Shown: positions 35,795 through 47,445, numbered from the stretch's first letter. The stretch: DNA of 48,620 nucleotides from Streptococcus sp. HMSC074B11 (GCF_001808705.1 NZ_KV794273.1:2254-50873), one strand, 5' to 3'. Made by a program: numbers and translations. The notes: a model not told the origin generated them from the letters alone.

Positions 35795-35951
35795 GGTTTT
35801 CACCTCTTTTTTTAATTTAGAGAAAAACAAGAGCGGACTTGCTAACGCAAACCCGCACTACATGATTGTATTTCATTTCTGAAATTTGATCCGTAGGGGC
35901 CAGACAACGTTAGTCGCAAGGCGAGAAGTTCTCACTTCTGCTTTTCTCAAC
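35795..35951 (-). promoter_or_regulatory. infC-rpmI-rplT leader with transcription attenuator (L20-leader type)
   Basis: About 157 nt of untranslated leader. It ends in a terminator-like hairpin: a 10-bp stem with two G-U pairs (35833-35842 with 35847-35856), loop 4 nt, then TCTTGTTTTT on the minus strand. Upstream sequence can form alternative helices. In Bacilli the L20 protein promotes termination in such leaders; the role here is inferred from position and the hairpin. Confidence 0.65.
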
Positions 35952-35957
35952 TTTTAT

Positions 35958-35986
35958 ATGATATCAAGTTTTCCCCTATTTGTCAA
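35958..35986 (-). promoter_or_regulatory. Consensus promoter of the infC operon
   Basis: Perfect TTGACA (35981-35986), 17-nt spacer, TATCAT (35958-35963) on the minus strand. Confidence 0.85.
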
Positions 35987-36037
35987 GATTAAAACTATCT
36001 TTTTTTAATTTTTTCTAAATATTTGCCGACAATGACC

Positions 36038-37429
36038 TTACTGGTTACGAGAATAGTAAATCTCATGTGGCTTCAAACGAGTGTTGAGTAAATCTGATAC
36101 AGTAACAAAACTATAACCTTGTCCCTGCAGATACTCAATTACCTTTGGTAATGAATTAACAGATGTTTGATGGATATCATGCATCAAAATGATAGATCCA
36201 TTGCTTACCTGACGTTGAATTTCTGTTAAAATAGCAGCTTCATTTTTACTCTTCCAATCCAAACTATCCACATCCCACATAATAAAGCTTAAATCAAGGC
36301 TATTGCGAATATCATCTGAGATTGCTCCGTATGGCGGACGCATCAATTTAGAACTTTTTCCAAGAACTTTTGTAATAGCGTCTTCGGTATCTGTGAGCTG
36401 TTTCTTAGCATCTTCCAATGACAGTTTTGTTAAAATTGGATGATTCCAACTATGGTTTCCAACTTCATGACCTTCAGACTGCATACGTTTAAGAATCGAC
36501 TCATTACCTGCAATATTCTTTCCTTGGACAAAGAAAGTTGCTTTAATCTTGTATTTAGCCAAGATATCCAATGCCTGTGGTGTTGTATTTCCGTCCGGTC
36601 CATCATCAAAGGTAAGAGCTACTACTTTTTTATTTTTCTCAGCCTGAGCCTTCTTATAAAGTTCCGCATCCTTTTCAGTTAGATAGGACGATTGGATAAC
36701 ATCAAAGAAGTCTGAAATAGGTAAAGCTATTTCTTCTACATTATTGGTTGCTTTGACTGGATATAACACCAATTGACTATCTTTGTATGCAAACTTCCAA
36801 GATGATAAATCGCTAGCTGTAAAATCGGCTATTACTTGATCAACAAGTGTTTGTTCAATCTTTTTATCTTGGAGCGTTGACTTGATATTCTCAAGAAATG
36901 TTTCCTTAGCTTTGCTAGCATCTGTAAAGAGCTGATCTAAAGTAAACAGGGTCCCATCTTCCTTAAGATAAAGCTGATCCAATGATGTATTTTCTAATTC
37001 TACAACAGTAGAATCACTCAAATCATAGACCTGTTTTTTCACAAGATGACTCTCCACACCCTTGATAGAAGAAGAATCTTTCTCAGAGTAGTAAAAAATC
37101 AAATCTTCCTTATCTTCTACCTTATCCGTGATATCTTTTACAATGATATCCTGAACAGGGGTAATGACCTTGTCCCCCGTCATAGGATAGTAGGTGATGA
37201 TTTCTGCCTGCCCTTTACGAAAATGATCTTTCTGACTTCCTTGTGAATAGGAATCATCTTTTTCTTTTTTCAGTGCTTCAATTTTTTGCTCAAAAGCTTG
37301 ATTGGTCAAGACTTTATAAGCAATACCAGCACCTAATGTTAAGATTGTGAAGAATAGAAGCCCCACAATAATCCACAAATTTCTTCTCTTCTTGTCGTTT
37401 ACTTTACGGTTTGTTCTTTTTTTTGTCAT
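36038..37429 (-). CDS. pgdA: Peptidoglycan N-acetylglucosamine deacetylase
   Basis: 463 residues, the same length as pneumococcal PgdA. A basic N-terminus and one membrane helix (about 17-38) anchor it outside; a central region precedes the C-terminal NodB domain. NodB motifs are complete: TFDDGPDG (MT1), [10 protein letters not shown] (MT2), RPPYGA (MT3), WDVDSLDW (MT4) and ILMHD (MT5). It removes acetyl groups from wall GlcNAc, giving lysozyme resistance. The ATG at 37429 has no Shine-Dalgarno; TTGAAA-17-TATGAT ends 6 nt before it, so the mRNA is likely leaderless. Confidence 0.96.
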   Translation of the reverse strand: MTKKRTNRKVNDKKRRNLWIIVGLLFFTILTLGAGIAYKVLTNQAFEQKIEALKKEKDDSYSQGSQKDHFRKGQAEIITYYPMTGDKVITPVQDIIVKDITDKVEDKEDLIFYYSEKDSSSIKGVESHLVKKQVYDLSDSTVVELENTSLDQLYLKEDGTLFTLDQLFTDASKAKETFLENIKSTLQDKKIEQTLVDQVIADFTASDLSSWKFAYKDSQLVLYPVKATNNVEEIALPISDFFDVIQSSYLTEKDAELYKKAQAEKNKKVVALTFDDGPDGNTTPQALDILAKYKIKATFFVQGKNIAGNESILKRMQSEGHEVGNHSWNHPILTKLSLEDAKKQLTDTEDAITKVLGKSSKLMRPPYGAISDDIRNSLDLSFIMWDVDSLDWKSKNEAAILTEIQRQVSNGSIILMHDIHQTSVNSLPKVIEYLQGQGYSFVTVSDLLNTRLKPHEIYYSRNQ

Positions 37430-37435
37430 AGTCTT

Positions 37436-37464
37436 ATCATATCAAATCAGGCCTATAATTTCAA
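37436..37464 (-). promoter_or_regulatory. Promoter of pgdA
   Basis: The minus strand has TTGAAA (37459-37464), 17 nt and an extended -10 TGATATGAT (hexamer 37436-37441), with 6 nt to the ATG. Confidence 0.75.
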
Positions 37465-37504
37465 TGATAAATAGGAAAATGTCCATTTTTTAAGAAAAGA
37501 AAGG

Positions 37505-37541
37505 TAAAAGAAAAGGCCTAGATTTTTCTAGGACTTTTCTT
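37505..37541 (-). terminator. Terminator of ezrA
   Basis: CCTAGA/TCTAGG stem extended by AAGAAAAG/CTTTTCTT, TTTT loop, just after the ezrA stop. Confidence 0.8.
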
Positions 37542-37543
37542 GA

Positions 37544-39271
37544 TTAAAATCGAATGATTTCTCTTGTTTTTTCATATGAAGAAACAAAGCGATTTGTTAC
37601 TCCTGGCTCAGCAACTTCCAAAGCTTGGGAAATCTTTTCAAAAGATGCTTGATAATCAAAGGCATTTTCAAAGATTTCTAAAGATTCATGGAAGGCTTGT
37701 TGAATCCCTTCATCAAATGATCTGTAGCGATTAGAATATTGAAGCAACTGTTCTGTCAAGGTAGCATATTGCACGATACTGTATGTTTCTGTTTCCAAAA
37801 CTTCCATATCATGTGACGCGATTTCTAGGATACGATTGACAGACTCAATGTTGACTTGTGACTGTTCCAATTCTGCCATCAAATCCTCTGTACTATGGCT
37901 AGCAGCAAAGAACAATTTCAAGAAGTTCTGTGGGATTCCTGGAAGATTTCTCTTTTCCATGTAGCGCTTGATTGTGTGAAGGCGATTGACGTAAACATTT
38001 GCCTTTTGACGTGCATTAACATCATCTTTTTCAATCTGCACTAGACGTTCGCTCACTGAAACTTGATCATCTTCAATTTCTTTTAATGTAGCTTGAACAT
38101 TTTCTAAACGTTCTTCCAATACAGAGTAAGCTTCTGAATATTCCTCTTGTTCTGAAGTCAAATCGCTAACTGTAAGTTCTAGGGAATCCAAATCCACTTG
38201 AAGACGACGAACATGATTTACATCACTCTCAGCCATCAAGTAGGTCTTGCTCAAACGCTCGATATCTTTCACCAAGACTTGATTATTGTCTTTTAAGTGG
38301 TCAAGGTAGGTTGGAAGTGTTGACAACAAGTTTTCAACAACTTTTTGAGAAGCAATCTCTCGTGTGAAAATATTATAGAGAGCATTGATTTCTTCTTGAA
38401 TCTGAGTGTTTTCATATTCAGCATTGTCCAATTCCAATTTTTTAATATTTTCTTGGTTATTTTTCAAAGCTTCATACAACAACTGTAAACGTGATTCTAT
38501 GTCAGTTTCTACAAAGTGATAGTTGGCATCAAGCAACTTACGATAGCCAGCCTCTAGATCTTCAAGTTGATCAGGGAGTTCAGTCGTTAGTTTAGTAACA
38601 ATTGCTGGAATTCTCTCTACGATATGTGTCAAAGCGAGAATATGATTTTCAGCATTATCCAAAATCCCTGCTGCTTCAACTGGATCTCCTGAAGAGTTTA
38701 GCGTCACAAATTGAGAAAATTCAGATTGGATGTTCTCCAATTGTTTTTCAATTTCAGGAAGCGCTTGACCATATTTCTCAGAATCTTCTGCGACTGTTTT
38801 CTGCAGGCTTTCAAATAAATCTAAAGCATGCAAGACACGACCACTATTTTTGGATTCTTGTTTTTCTAGATCTGCCAAAGCATTTCGAATGGAAGCAATA
38901 TCTTCTTCGATAAGGGTAATCTGGCTTTCAATTTGATCAATTTTGTGTTGAGCCTTCAAGAAACGAAATGAATTATTGTACCCTTCTGCTTCAAACAGAT
39001 TATTCTCAATATCCGCAAATGAGTTGAGTGATAGGTCTACCCATTTTTGGTTCCACTCTCTAAATGCAATCTGACTTTGACCAATCAGATGCATATTCTT
39101 AACAGCTTCTACTTCATCGTTAACTGGAAGGTTATACAACTCTTCCTTTCTTTCTTCTAATACTGCCAGCCTCTTTTCATTGCGTTTGCGTAACAAAACT
39201 GCCACAACATATGCAATAATCAGAAGAGCCGCGATTGCAATCATAGTAATAATCAACAGATTATCAGACAT
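37544..39271 (-). CDS. ezrA: Septation ring formation regulator EzrA
   Basis: 575 residues from the ATG at 39271 (AAAAAGGAG upstream), the length of pneumococcal EzrA. One N-terminal membrane helix (about 4-27) is followed by long cytoplasmic coiled coils rich in Glu, Lys, Gln and Leu. The conserved C-terminal patch YSNRYRSFDE (QNR-type region) and ending VAEPGVTNRF are present. It controls FtsZ ring assembly and helps organise wall synthesis. It has its own promoter and follows gyrB. Confidence 0.96.
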   Translation of the reverse strand: MSDNLLIITMIAIAALLIIAYVVAVLLRKRNEKRLAVLEERKEELYNLPVNDEVEAVKNMHLIGQSQIAFREWNQKWVDLSLNSFADIENNLFEAEGYNNSFRFLKAQHKIDQIESQITLIEEDIASIRNALADLEKQESKNSGRVLHALDLFESLQKTVAEDSEKYGQALPEIEKQLENIQSEFSQFVTLNSSGDPVEAAGILDNAENHILALTHIVERIPAIVTKLTTELPDQLEDLEAGYRKLLDANYHFVETDIESRLQLLYEALKNNQENIKKLELDNAEYENTQIQEEINALYNIFTREIASQKVVENLLSTLPTYLDHLKDNNQVLVKDIERLSKTYLMAESDVNHVRRLQVDLDSLELTVSDLTSEQEEYSEAYSVLEERLENVQATLKEIEDDQVSVSERLVQIEKDDVNARQKANVYVNRLHTIKRYMEKRNLPGIPQNFLKLFFAASHSTEDLMAELEQSQVNIESVNRILEIASHDMEVLETETYSIVQYATLTEQLLQYSNRYRSFDEGIQQAFHESLEIFENAFDYQASFEKISQALEVAEPGVTNRFVSSYEKTREIIRF

Positions 39272-39307
39272 ATCAAACTCCTTTTTATACATGAAACAAT
39301 TGTAATG

Positions 39308-39316
39308 ATTATATCA
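39308..39316 (-). promoter_or_regulatory. Extended -10 promoter of ezrA
   Basis: The minus strand reads TGATATAAT, with hexamer at 39308-39313. A TGGGAA/TTCCCA hairpin (39331-39346) lies just upstream after gyrB. Confidence 0.6.
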
Positions 39317-39352
39317 TATTTTTCAAACCATGGGAACTATTTCCCAATTTTT

Positions 39353-41892
<2,540 letters not shown>

Positions 41893-41899
41893 ACCCTTC

Positions 41900-41908
41900 A
41901 TTATAGCA
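41900..41908 (-). promoter_or_regulatory. Extended -10 promoter of HAD-gyrB
   Basis: The minus strand reads TGCTATAAT (hexamer 41900-41905), 7 nt before the start codon; weak -35. Confidence 0.65.
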
Positions 41909-41951
41909 TTTTTTTATCAAAAAAGCGACGATTTCCTTCTATTTTAACAGT

Positions 41952-41995
41952 AAAAAACGAGAAGAATCCCCTAATTCATAGATTCCTCTCGTTTT
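41952..41995 (-). terminator. Terminator of dinG-rodA-DJ-1 operon
   Basis: AACGAGA-GAATC stem pairs with GATTC-TCTCGTT around a 12-nt loop; TTTTTT follows on the minus strand. Confidence 0.85.
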
Positions 41996-41997
41996 AG

Positions 41998-42549
41998 TTA
42001 ATCTATTCCAAACACATCACGATAGAGCATGGCTTCTCTCAAAGCATCTGCATCTCCACCAAGTTGTTCTACTAGGTTATAAGCAAAAGTAAGGGCAGTT
42101 GCTGGACCACGACTGGTAGTCAGCTGACCATCGACAACTACTGTTTCCTTGCGATAGTAACCATCAGCAATTTGCTCTTGGACACCATCATAACAGGTGA
42201 ACCCTTTATCCTTGAGGAGTCCAGCTCGATTCAGTACAATTGGTGCTGCACAAATGGCTGCTATTTTTTTACCAACTTGCTCAAATTTTTGAAGTTCAGC
42301 AATCAATTGCTCATTATCACGCAAGTGAGCTGAACCTGGCATACCTCCTGGTAAGACAATCATGTCGTAGTCAGATAAATCACCATCAAACACACGATCT
42401 GCTTGTACTTGGATGGCATGTGACCCCGTCACTTGGGCTTCAAAACCAACCATATGACAAGTAATATTGGCACGACGTAATACATCCACAACTGTTAGGG
42501 CTTCGATTTCTTCAAAGCCATCTGCTAAGATAACTGCAACTTTAGCCAT
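41998..42549 (-). CDS. DJ-1/PfpI-family protein
   Basis: 183 residues, matching DJ-1/ThiJ. The reactive Cys100 lies in the nucleophile elbow AAICAAPIV, with the conserved Glu14/15 near ADGFEEIEA. DJ-1 proteins act in protection from glycation or oxidation, or as chaperones; the exact reaction here is unknown. The older thiamine-synthesis label is doubtful. Last gene of the dinG-rodA-DJ-1 operon, 10 nt after rodA, with AAGGAG upstream. Confidence 0.92.
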   Translation of the reverse strand: MAKVAVILADGFEEIEALTVVDVLRRANITCHMVGFEAQVTGSHAIQVQADRVFDGDLSDYDMIVLPGGMPGSAHLRDNEQLIAELQKFEQVGKKIAAICAAPIVLNRAGLLKDKGFTCYDGVQEQIADGYYRKETVVVDGQLTTSRGPATALTFAYNLVEQLGGDADALREAMLYRDVFGID

Positions 42550-42559
42550 GATTTACTCC

Positions 42560-43783
42560 TTATTTAACTTTTTTCAAAACAACTTTCTTCCGTTTAAATC
42601 TTGTCTTACCGCTCTTTTCTTCGGCTAGATGCGTTTGATAACTCATCGATAGAAGCAGACCAACACCAATCAGATTACTGATAATGGCTGATCCCCCTTG
42701 GGAAATGAACGGCAAAGGAATCCCTGTCAGAGGAAGAAGACCTGTCACTGCACCGATATTTTCAAAGATATGGAACAAGAGCATCATAATGAAGCCAGTT
42801 GAAATGTAGGTATAAAATTGATTATTGGACTTGAGAGTGATTTTTAACATTCGATAGATAAGTAGGAGATAAAGCGTAATTACGAGGACAGAGCCGATAA
42901 AACCAAAATCTTCTGCAATGACGGTAAAAATCATATCACTCTCACGAACGGGAATGAGGAGGTTGGATACATTAAATCCTTGACCAAATAAGCCTCCACT
43001 TCCAATGGCGATTTGCCCTTGCGCCTGTTGATAGGTGGTCGTTTGTGCATAATCAAAGGGATTGAGCCAAGCAAGGATACGGTTGATCTGATAGGTTGGC
43101 ATCCCGACCTGATGCATGAAAGCACGCCCATCTTTTGTGATGAAAATTGCCAAAAATCCTGCAATCCCTGATACAACTGTCGCAAAAATTGGAATGATAA
43201 TTTTCCAAGAAACGCCAGAGAGCAAGACAAGTCCAGCAAAGATGGCGACAAAGACCAAGGCCGTTCCTAGGTCACTCTGCAAGGCCAGTAAAACTAAGAC
43301 TGGTAGGGTAAAGACAATCAACCACAATATCAAGTGAAAGTCTAATGCAATCGTTCGTTCTTTTTCCTTGTGTTTCTGTGTGAACTGAACAATGACCCGA
43401 GCCAAGATCAAAATATAGGAAATTTTCATGAATTCGGAGGGTTGGAAAAGTGTCACTCCTCCAATTGATACCCAGTTTTTGGCCCCTGTTGCTGCCACTA
43501 AATTGGGATTGTAAAAAACCAAGGGTAAAACCATGAGGACTAGACCTAGGGCGTAGAGATAGGGAGTCGCCTGCCATAAAAATTTTGTATTAAAAAACAT
43601 GACTACAAAGCTGATGATAATTCCCAAGACGATCCATGCTAGTTGCTGACCGAGAATAGGCCAAATATTTTGAGGATAGTCATGACTGACAGCTATGTAA
43701 ATAGCCACAACTCCAATCACCAGCAAACAGAATACTGGCAATATCAAACTATAATCGACCCGAGAGTCGAGAGAACGTTTCAT
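42560..43783 (-). CDS. rodA: Peptidoglycan glycosyltransferase RodA (SEDS)
   Basis: 407 residues from the ATG at 43783, chosen because AAGGAGA lies 5 nt upstream and the length equals pneumococcal RodA. About ten membrane helices. SEDS signatures include GAKNWVSIGGVTLFQPSEFMK and the C-terminal PLTGIPLPFISQGGSA. It polymerises lipid II for peripheral (elongation) wall growth together with a class B PBP. It is 32 nt downstream of dinG. Confidence 0.95.
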   Translation of the reverse strand: MKRSLDSRVDYSLILPVFCLLVIGVVAIYIAVSHDYPQNIWPILGQQLAWIVLGIIISFVVMFFNTKFLWQATPYLYALGLVLMVLPLVFYNPNLVAATGAKNWVSIGGVTLFQPSEFMKISYILILARVIVQFTQKHKEKERTIALDFHLILWLIVFTLPVLVLLALQSDLGTALVFVAIFAGLVLLSGVSWKIIIPIFATVVSGIAGFLAIFITKDGRAFMHQVGMPTYQINRILAWLNPFDYAQTTTYQQAQGQIAIGSGGLFGQGFNVSNLLIPVRESDMIFTVIAEDFGFIGSVLVITLYLLLIYRMLKITLKSNNQFYTYISTGFIMMLLFHIFENIGAVTGLLPLTGIPLPFISQGGSAIISNLIGVGLLLSMSYQTHLAEEKSGKTRFKRKKVVLKKVK

Positions 43784-43815
43784 AAAGGTCTCCTTCATTC
43801 TTTCAGATGTTTATT

Positions 43816-46269
43816 TTATTTTTTGTGTAAAAATTCTTGAACTTTTGAAAATACTTGCTCTTTGCCAATTTCTCTGACTCGACTAGTCTGTGACAAAGCC
43901 TTGCCAATCTGCTTTCCATATCGCTTGCTTGTCATTCGGCTATCCAAGATAAGGACAGAGGAGCGTTGCCCTAGACGACGCATGGTTCTACCAATTGCTT
44001 GTTTGAGGCGAATAATAGCCATTGGCAGTTGATAGTCGTAGAAAGGATTTTTCCCTTCAAGACGCAGTTCCTGATTCATTTTTTTCGTAAAAGGATCTTC
44101 TGGATTTTGGAAGGGCAGGCGTGTCACCACTTCAATCACTCGAGGGTGAGTTGCAAAATCAACTCCCTCCCAAAAACTACCTGTCCCTAGTAAGAGTTGA
44201 GACTCTCCTCTTTCAAATCGTTTCTTGAGTTGAGCCGGATTCCCGTTCTTATATTGGGCTAAATGAGAAAGAGATAAAGAATCTGATACCTGCAACAAAA
44301 GGTCTTTTGAAGTGAATAAAACGAGCATGGGTTCTTCAAGATAGGACAAATCTTCCAGCACTTCTACAAGAGCATGAGCATAGTCTTCTTGAGAGGTTTC
44401 AGTCACCAATGGAAAATCCTTAACAACCAAAATTTCTTGATTTTCTTGAAAATTCTCTTCCAGTCTGTCAAAAGCTGCATACGGAAATCCCATTAGTTCT
44501 GGTAAAGATACTCTGCTACTAATTTCCAAGGTTGCAGAGACAGCTAAGAGTTGACAACTCTCTGGAAAGATTTCCGAAAAGAGCAGACGTTGATTGCGAC
44601 TGGAAGAAATGACAACCTTCTTGCTAGACAAGTCTGAGGCTGATAGCCAAAATTCTCCATCAGTGCAGAAAAATCGCTGATAATCTTGAAAACTTTGACC
44701 TCCTAACTCTGAGAAATCCTGTTGGAGTTGTGCCATTGTTGTCGCAGGGCACATTCTTCGTTTGCCTGATAGGAACTGGTCCATCAAATGACAAAGCTCA
44801 AAGCGAATACTCTCCATCAAGCGTCTCTGAAGCGTCCCTTCTTCTCGAACTAGAGCTTGATCTAGCTGGTCTACTATGTCATTTAAAACGAAACTCTTTT
44901 GTAACAGACTTTCCAAAGTTAGTAAGATCTTCTGGGCCTCATCCAAAATCAAGAGACGGCCCTCTAGTAGACTGGGATCATCCTCAAGTCGGGTAACGAG
45001 ATAAGCATGATTGGTCACAAGTAGCTGGCAAGAGCGAGCTTTTTTCTGCCCCCGTCTCCAAAAATCCTCTAACCAAAAGAGAGAAGCTTTGGGAAGATTA
45101 CCATCATGTACCAAGTTTGGTAAAAACTGCTGGTAGCGATAAAGTTGTCCAATCTCATCCAAATCTCCAGTTTCTGTTTCGGTCAACCAAACCAGGAGTT
45201 GCATCTTAAAACGTGTGTACAAGCGATTGGACTCTTCTTCCTCTAGTGCATGATGAAAGGCATCTAGTTTTAGATAATTCTGTGGTCCTTTAAGATTATG
45301 AATCGAAAGGTGAAAGACCTCTTCCAATCTACGAGCCTCTTCTTGCATGACTTGATTTTGTAGAACTTTAGTAGGAACACTGAGAAGGATTCCTTTTTCG
45401 TTTTCTAGTGATAAAGCGGGTAACAAATAGCCGTAGGTTTTCCCAATTCCAGTCTGAGCTTGCACAAAAGCAATTTTCTCATTCTGTAGAAAATCTTGAA
45501 CCTTCTGAGCGAAGCTAGCTTGTGGGGCTCTATCTTCCAAATCCAACAAGGCAATATTGGTTTGGAAATCTTTAGATAGTTTACGTGGAGAAAGGACTGG
45601 CTTCTCTTTTCTTAAGAATAAGCCTTGCACTTCTATCAAATCATGCTCAACAAGGAGAGACTGTTTCTGATAAACTTCCTCGATGACTAGGTAAGATTCA
45701 TAGAGTAAGCTATCTGATAAACTCAATAAGCGCTCCAACAATCCTTTTGGCAGTCCAAACATCTTTTGTCTCATACAAAGAAAGAGCTCTGCTGTTGCTT
45801 GGGCATCTGATAAGGCAGTATGGGCTTTTTCTAGTGAAATTCCCAACTCTTGACAGAGAATTCCCAGATTGTATTTTTCAAGTTGAGGATAAAATACCTG
45901 AGCCAACTCGACTGTATCGATACGAGGAGTGCGCAATTCATAGCCCTCAAAAAAGAGAAATTCTGCCAACAAATTGGCATCGAACTGGACATTGTGCGCA
46001 ACAAAAACACCGTCCTTGACCAAGTCAAAAATTTTTCCAGCCACCTGAGAAAATTCCGGTGCCTCTGCTAGTCGCTGATCGGTCAAGCCCGTTAATTCTT
46101 TGATATGAGAATCCAAGGGTTCGTGGGGATTGACATCCGTTGCAAATTGGTCAACAATCTCGCCATTTTCAATGACCACGATTCCCACTTGGATAATTTT
46201 TGCCTTGCTTCCGGTACTGGTCGCCTCTAAATCCACGACCACGTACCGATCATTTCTAAAATTCATCAT
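43816..46269 (-). CDS. dinG: DnaQ-DinG fusion: 3'-5' exonuclease and superfamily 2 helicase
   Basis: 817 residues. The N-terminal DEDDh exonuclease begins VVDLEATSTG (Asp13, Glu15) with ExoII/III motifs HNVQFDANLL and HTALSDAQ. The helicase has Walker A QTGIGKTYG, Walker B LILDEAQK and motif VI QAIGRTMRR. The cysteines of an Fe-S domain between Walker A and B are not apparent. It acts in DNA repair or replication. The start is one of two adjacent ATGs (46269 or 46266); TATAAT ends 5 nt before the first and there is no Shine-Dalgarno, so the message is probably leaderless. Confidence 0.95.
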   Translation of the reverse strand: MMNFRNDRYVVVDLEATSTGSKAKIIQVGIVVIENGEIVDQFATDVNPHEPLDSHIKELTGLTDQRLAEAPEFSQVAGKIFDLVKDGVFVAHNVQFDANLLAEFLFFEGYELRTPRIDTVELAQVFYPQLEKYNLGILCQELGISLEKAHTALSDAQATAELFLCMRQKMFGLPKGLLERLLSLSDSLLYESYLVIEEVYQKQSLLVEHDLIEVQGLFLRKEKPVLSPRKLSKDFQTNIALLDLEDRAPQASFAQKVQDFLQNEKIAFVQAQTGIGKTYGYLLPALSLENEKGILLSVPTKVLQNQVMQEEARRLEEVFHLSIHNLKGPQNYLKLDAFHHALEEEESNRLYTRFKMQLLVWLTETETGDLDEIGQLYRYQQFLPNLVHDGNLPKASLFWLEDFWRRGQKKARSCQLLVTNHAYLVTRLEDDPSLLEGRLLILDEAQKILLTLESLLQKSFVLNDIVDQLDQALVREEGTLQRRLMESIRFELCHLMDQFLSGKRRMCPATTMAQLQQDFSELGGQSFQDYQRFFCTDGEFWLSASDLSSKKVVISSSRNQRLLFSEIFPESCQLLAVSATLEISSRVSLPELMGFPYAAFDRLEENFQENQEILVVKDFPLVTETSQEDYAHALVEVLEDLSYLEEPMLVLFTSKDLLLQVSDSLSLSHLAQYKNGNPAQLKKRFERGESQLLLGTGSFWEGVDFATHPRVIEVVTRLPFQNPEDPFTKKMNQELRLEGKNPFYDYQLPMAIIRLKQAIGRTMRRLGQRSSVLILDSRMTSKRYGKQIGKALSQTSRVREIGKEQVFSKVQEFLHKK

Positions 46270-46274
46270 TAAAA

Positions 46275-46303
46275 ATTATATCAAAATTTACACAATTTGA
46301 CAT
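46275..46303 (-). promoter_or_regulatory. Promoter of dinG-rodA-DJ-1
   Basis: The minus strand has ATGTCA (46298-46303), 17 nt and an extended -10 TGATATAAT (hexamer 46275-46280). Confidence 0.7.
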
Positions 46304-46333
46304 CCATGAACTTTATTGGAAGGGTCAAGTTTC

Positions 46334-46362
46334 TTGCAAGTTTTTCTAAAAAATGATTGAAT
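46334..46362 (+). promoter_or_regulatory. Promoter of the 61-residue protein gene
   Basis: TTGCAA (46334-46339), 17 nt, then an extended -10 TGATTGAAT (hexamer 46357-46362). Confidence 0.5.
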
Positions 46363-46387
46363 AGAAGTTTAGAAAAGGAGGGACATC

Positions 46388-46573
46388 ATGAACCCATTAG
46401 ATTTGTTTAATCAAGTAAAGGAGCTAATCGAGAAAAAAGATTTGGCTGCCTCAAAAACCTTTGTCGAAGAAAATAAGGACCAACTCGGTGAGTATCTTAA
46501 CCAAGCACAAGCTTTAGTTTCAGGCTCAGAAGGAATCGGTAATCTTGTTGATAAGGTCAAAGGACTCTTCTAA
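46388..46573 (+). CDS. Small helical protein of unknown function (61 residues)
   Basis: A strong AAAGGAGGGAC ribosome site precedes the ATG, and a promoter and terminator frame the gene, so it is very likely real. The product is charged and helix-prone, with two heptad-like stretches (LFNQVKELIEKKDL and IGNLVDKVKGLF) around a Lys/Glu/Asn-rich middle. No cysteine, no membrane span, no signal peptide. I do not recognise a family. Divergent from dinG and convergent with nnrD. Confidence 0.8.
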   Translation: MNPLDLFNQVKELIEKKDLAASKTFVEENKDQLGEYLNQAQALVSGSEGIGNLVDKVKGLF

Positions 46574-46578
46574 TCCTT

Positions 46579-46609
46579 AAAAGGCACCTGAAAGCCTCAG
46601 GTGTCTTTT
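46579..46609. terminator. Bidirectional terminator between the small gene and nnrD
   Basis: A 13-bp stem (46579-46591 with 46597-46609, one G-T) with a 5-nt loop; the right arm contains the nnrD stop codon. Confidence 0.85.
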
Positions 46610-47445
46610 TGTATTTTTTTCATGAAGGCTGGGATATGTTGACTAATCGTGGTTGGCAGAACTACAAAATTGTCCTCAGCTAGTTCTTGGGCAATTGCTG
46701 AATGTAAATAGGTCGCTACCGTCACTCTTTCATAGAGACTTGCTTGTGGGAATTGACCTGCAAAGCCAGCGATCATCCCAGCCAGAGTATCCCCCATGCC
46801 GCCAGTCGCCTGATAGGGACCGCCAACACCCAGCTGATAAAAATCAGCATGCCCGGCTTGCCAGATTCGAGTAGCTGGACCTTTTTGAACCAAAATCGTT
46901 CCTGAAGGAAAACTCATCAAAGCCTCTCCTGTTTCCTTGCTTCCTTGGGAATCCAAATCTAAGCCTGACAAGACTTGCCATTCCCTCTGGTGAGGAGTTA
47001 AAACAAGCTGAGCTTTGGGGAATTTCATTCCCGTCTTAGCAAAAATGGATAAGGCGCCACCATCCAGTATGAGAGTCTGGTCTTGATTTGAATGATGAAA
47101 GACTGTTTGGAGAAGCTCTTTTCCACTCTTATCATCCACTAATCCAGGCCCAAGCAAGACAACACTTGCTTTCTCCAACTGTTGCTCAAGCAATTGCTTA
47201 TCATCAAGAGCAAAAGCCATAGCCTCCGGCAGATGGCTATGTAGAGCTGGAATATTCTCCTTATCCGTTGCTACTGTCACTAAGCCTGCGCCACTTCTAA
47301 CAGCACCTAAGGCAGCCATAATAATCGCTCCCCCATAGGGATAAGTCCCTCCAATCAAGAGAAGACGCCCATAGTCTCCCTTATGACTAGAACGAGAACG
47401 CTCGATGATCACTTTTTTCAATAGAGCTTGATCAATCTCTTTCAT
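46597..47445 (-). CDS. nnrD: ADP-dependent NAD(P)H-hydrate dehydratase
   Basis: 282 residues, YjeF C-terminal (ribokinase-like) domain alone, without the epimerase half. Signature segments: GDYGRLLLIGG, LGPGL, LTPHQREW and GGMGDTLAGMIAGF (catalytic Asp). It repairs damaged NAD(P)H hydrates using ADP. Starts 3 nt after the upstream gene stop, with AAGGAG formed inside that gene end, so translation is coupled. Confidence 0.95.
   Translation of the reverse strand: MKEIDQALLKKVIIERSRSSHKGDYGRLLLIGGTYPYGGAIIMAALGAVRSGAGLVTVATDKENIPALHSHLPEAMAFALDDKQLLEQQLEKASVVLLGPGLVDDKSGKELLQTVFHHSNQDQTLILDGGALSIFAKTGMKFPKAQLVLTPHQREWQVLSGLDLDSQGSKETGEALMSFPSGTILVQKGPATRIWQAGHADFYQLGVGGPYQATGGMGDTLAGMIAGFAGQFPQASLYERVTVATYLHSAIAQELAEDNFVVLPTTISQHIPAFMKKIQKDT

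Noticed and set aside
35795..35830. infC start at TTG 35830
   Set aside because: It falls in the T-run of the attenuator hairpin and lacks a Shine-Dalgarno, whereas ATA at 35794 has a strong one and fits the family length.
39331..39352. Hairpin TGGGAA/TTCCCA as the gyrB terminator
   Set aside because: On the minus strand no T-run follows; the T-run is on the plus side, so it is at most a weak or antisense terminator.
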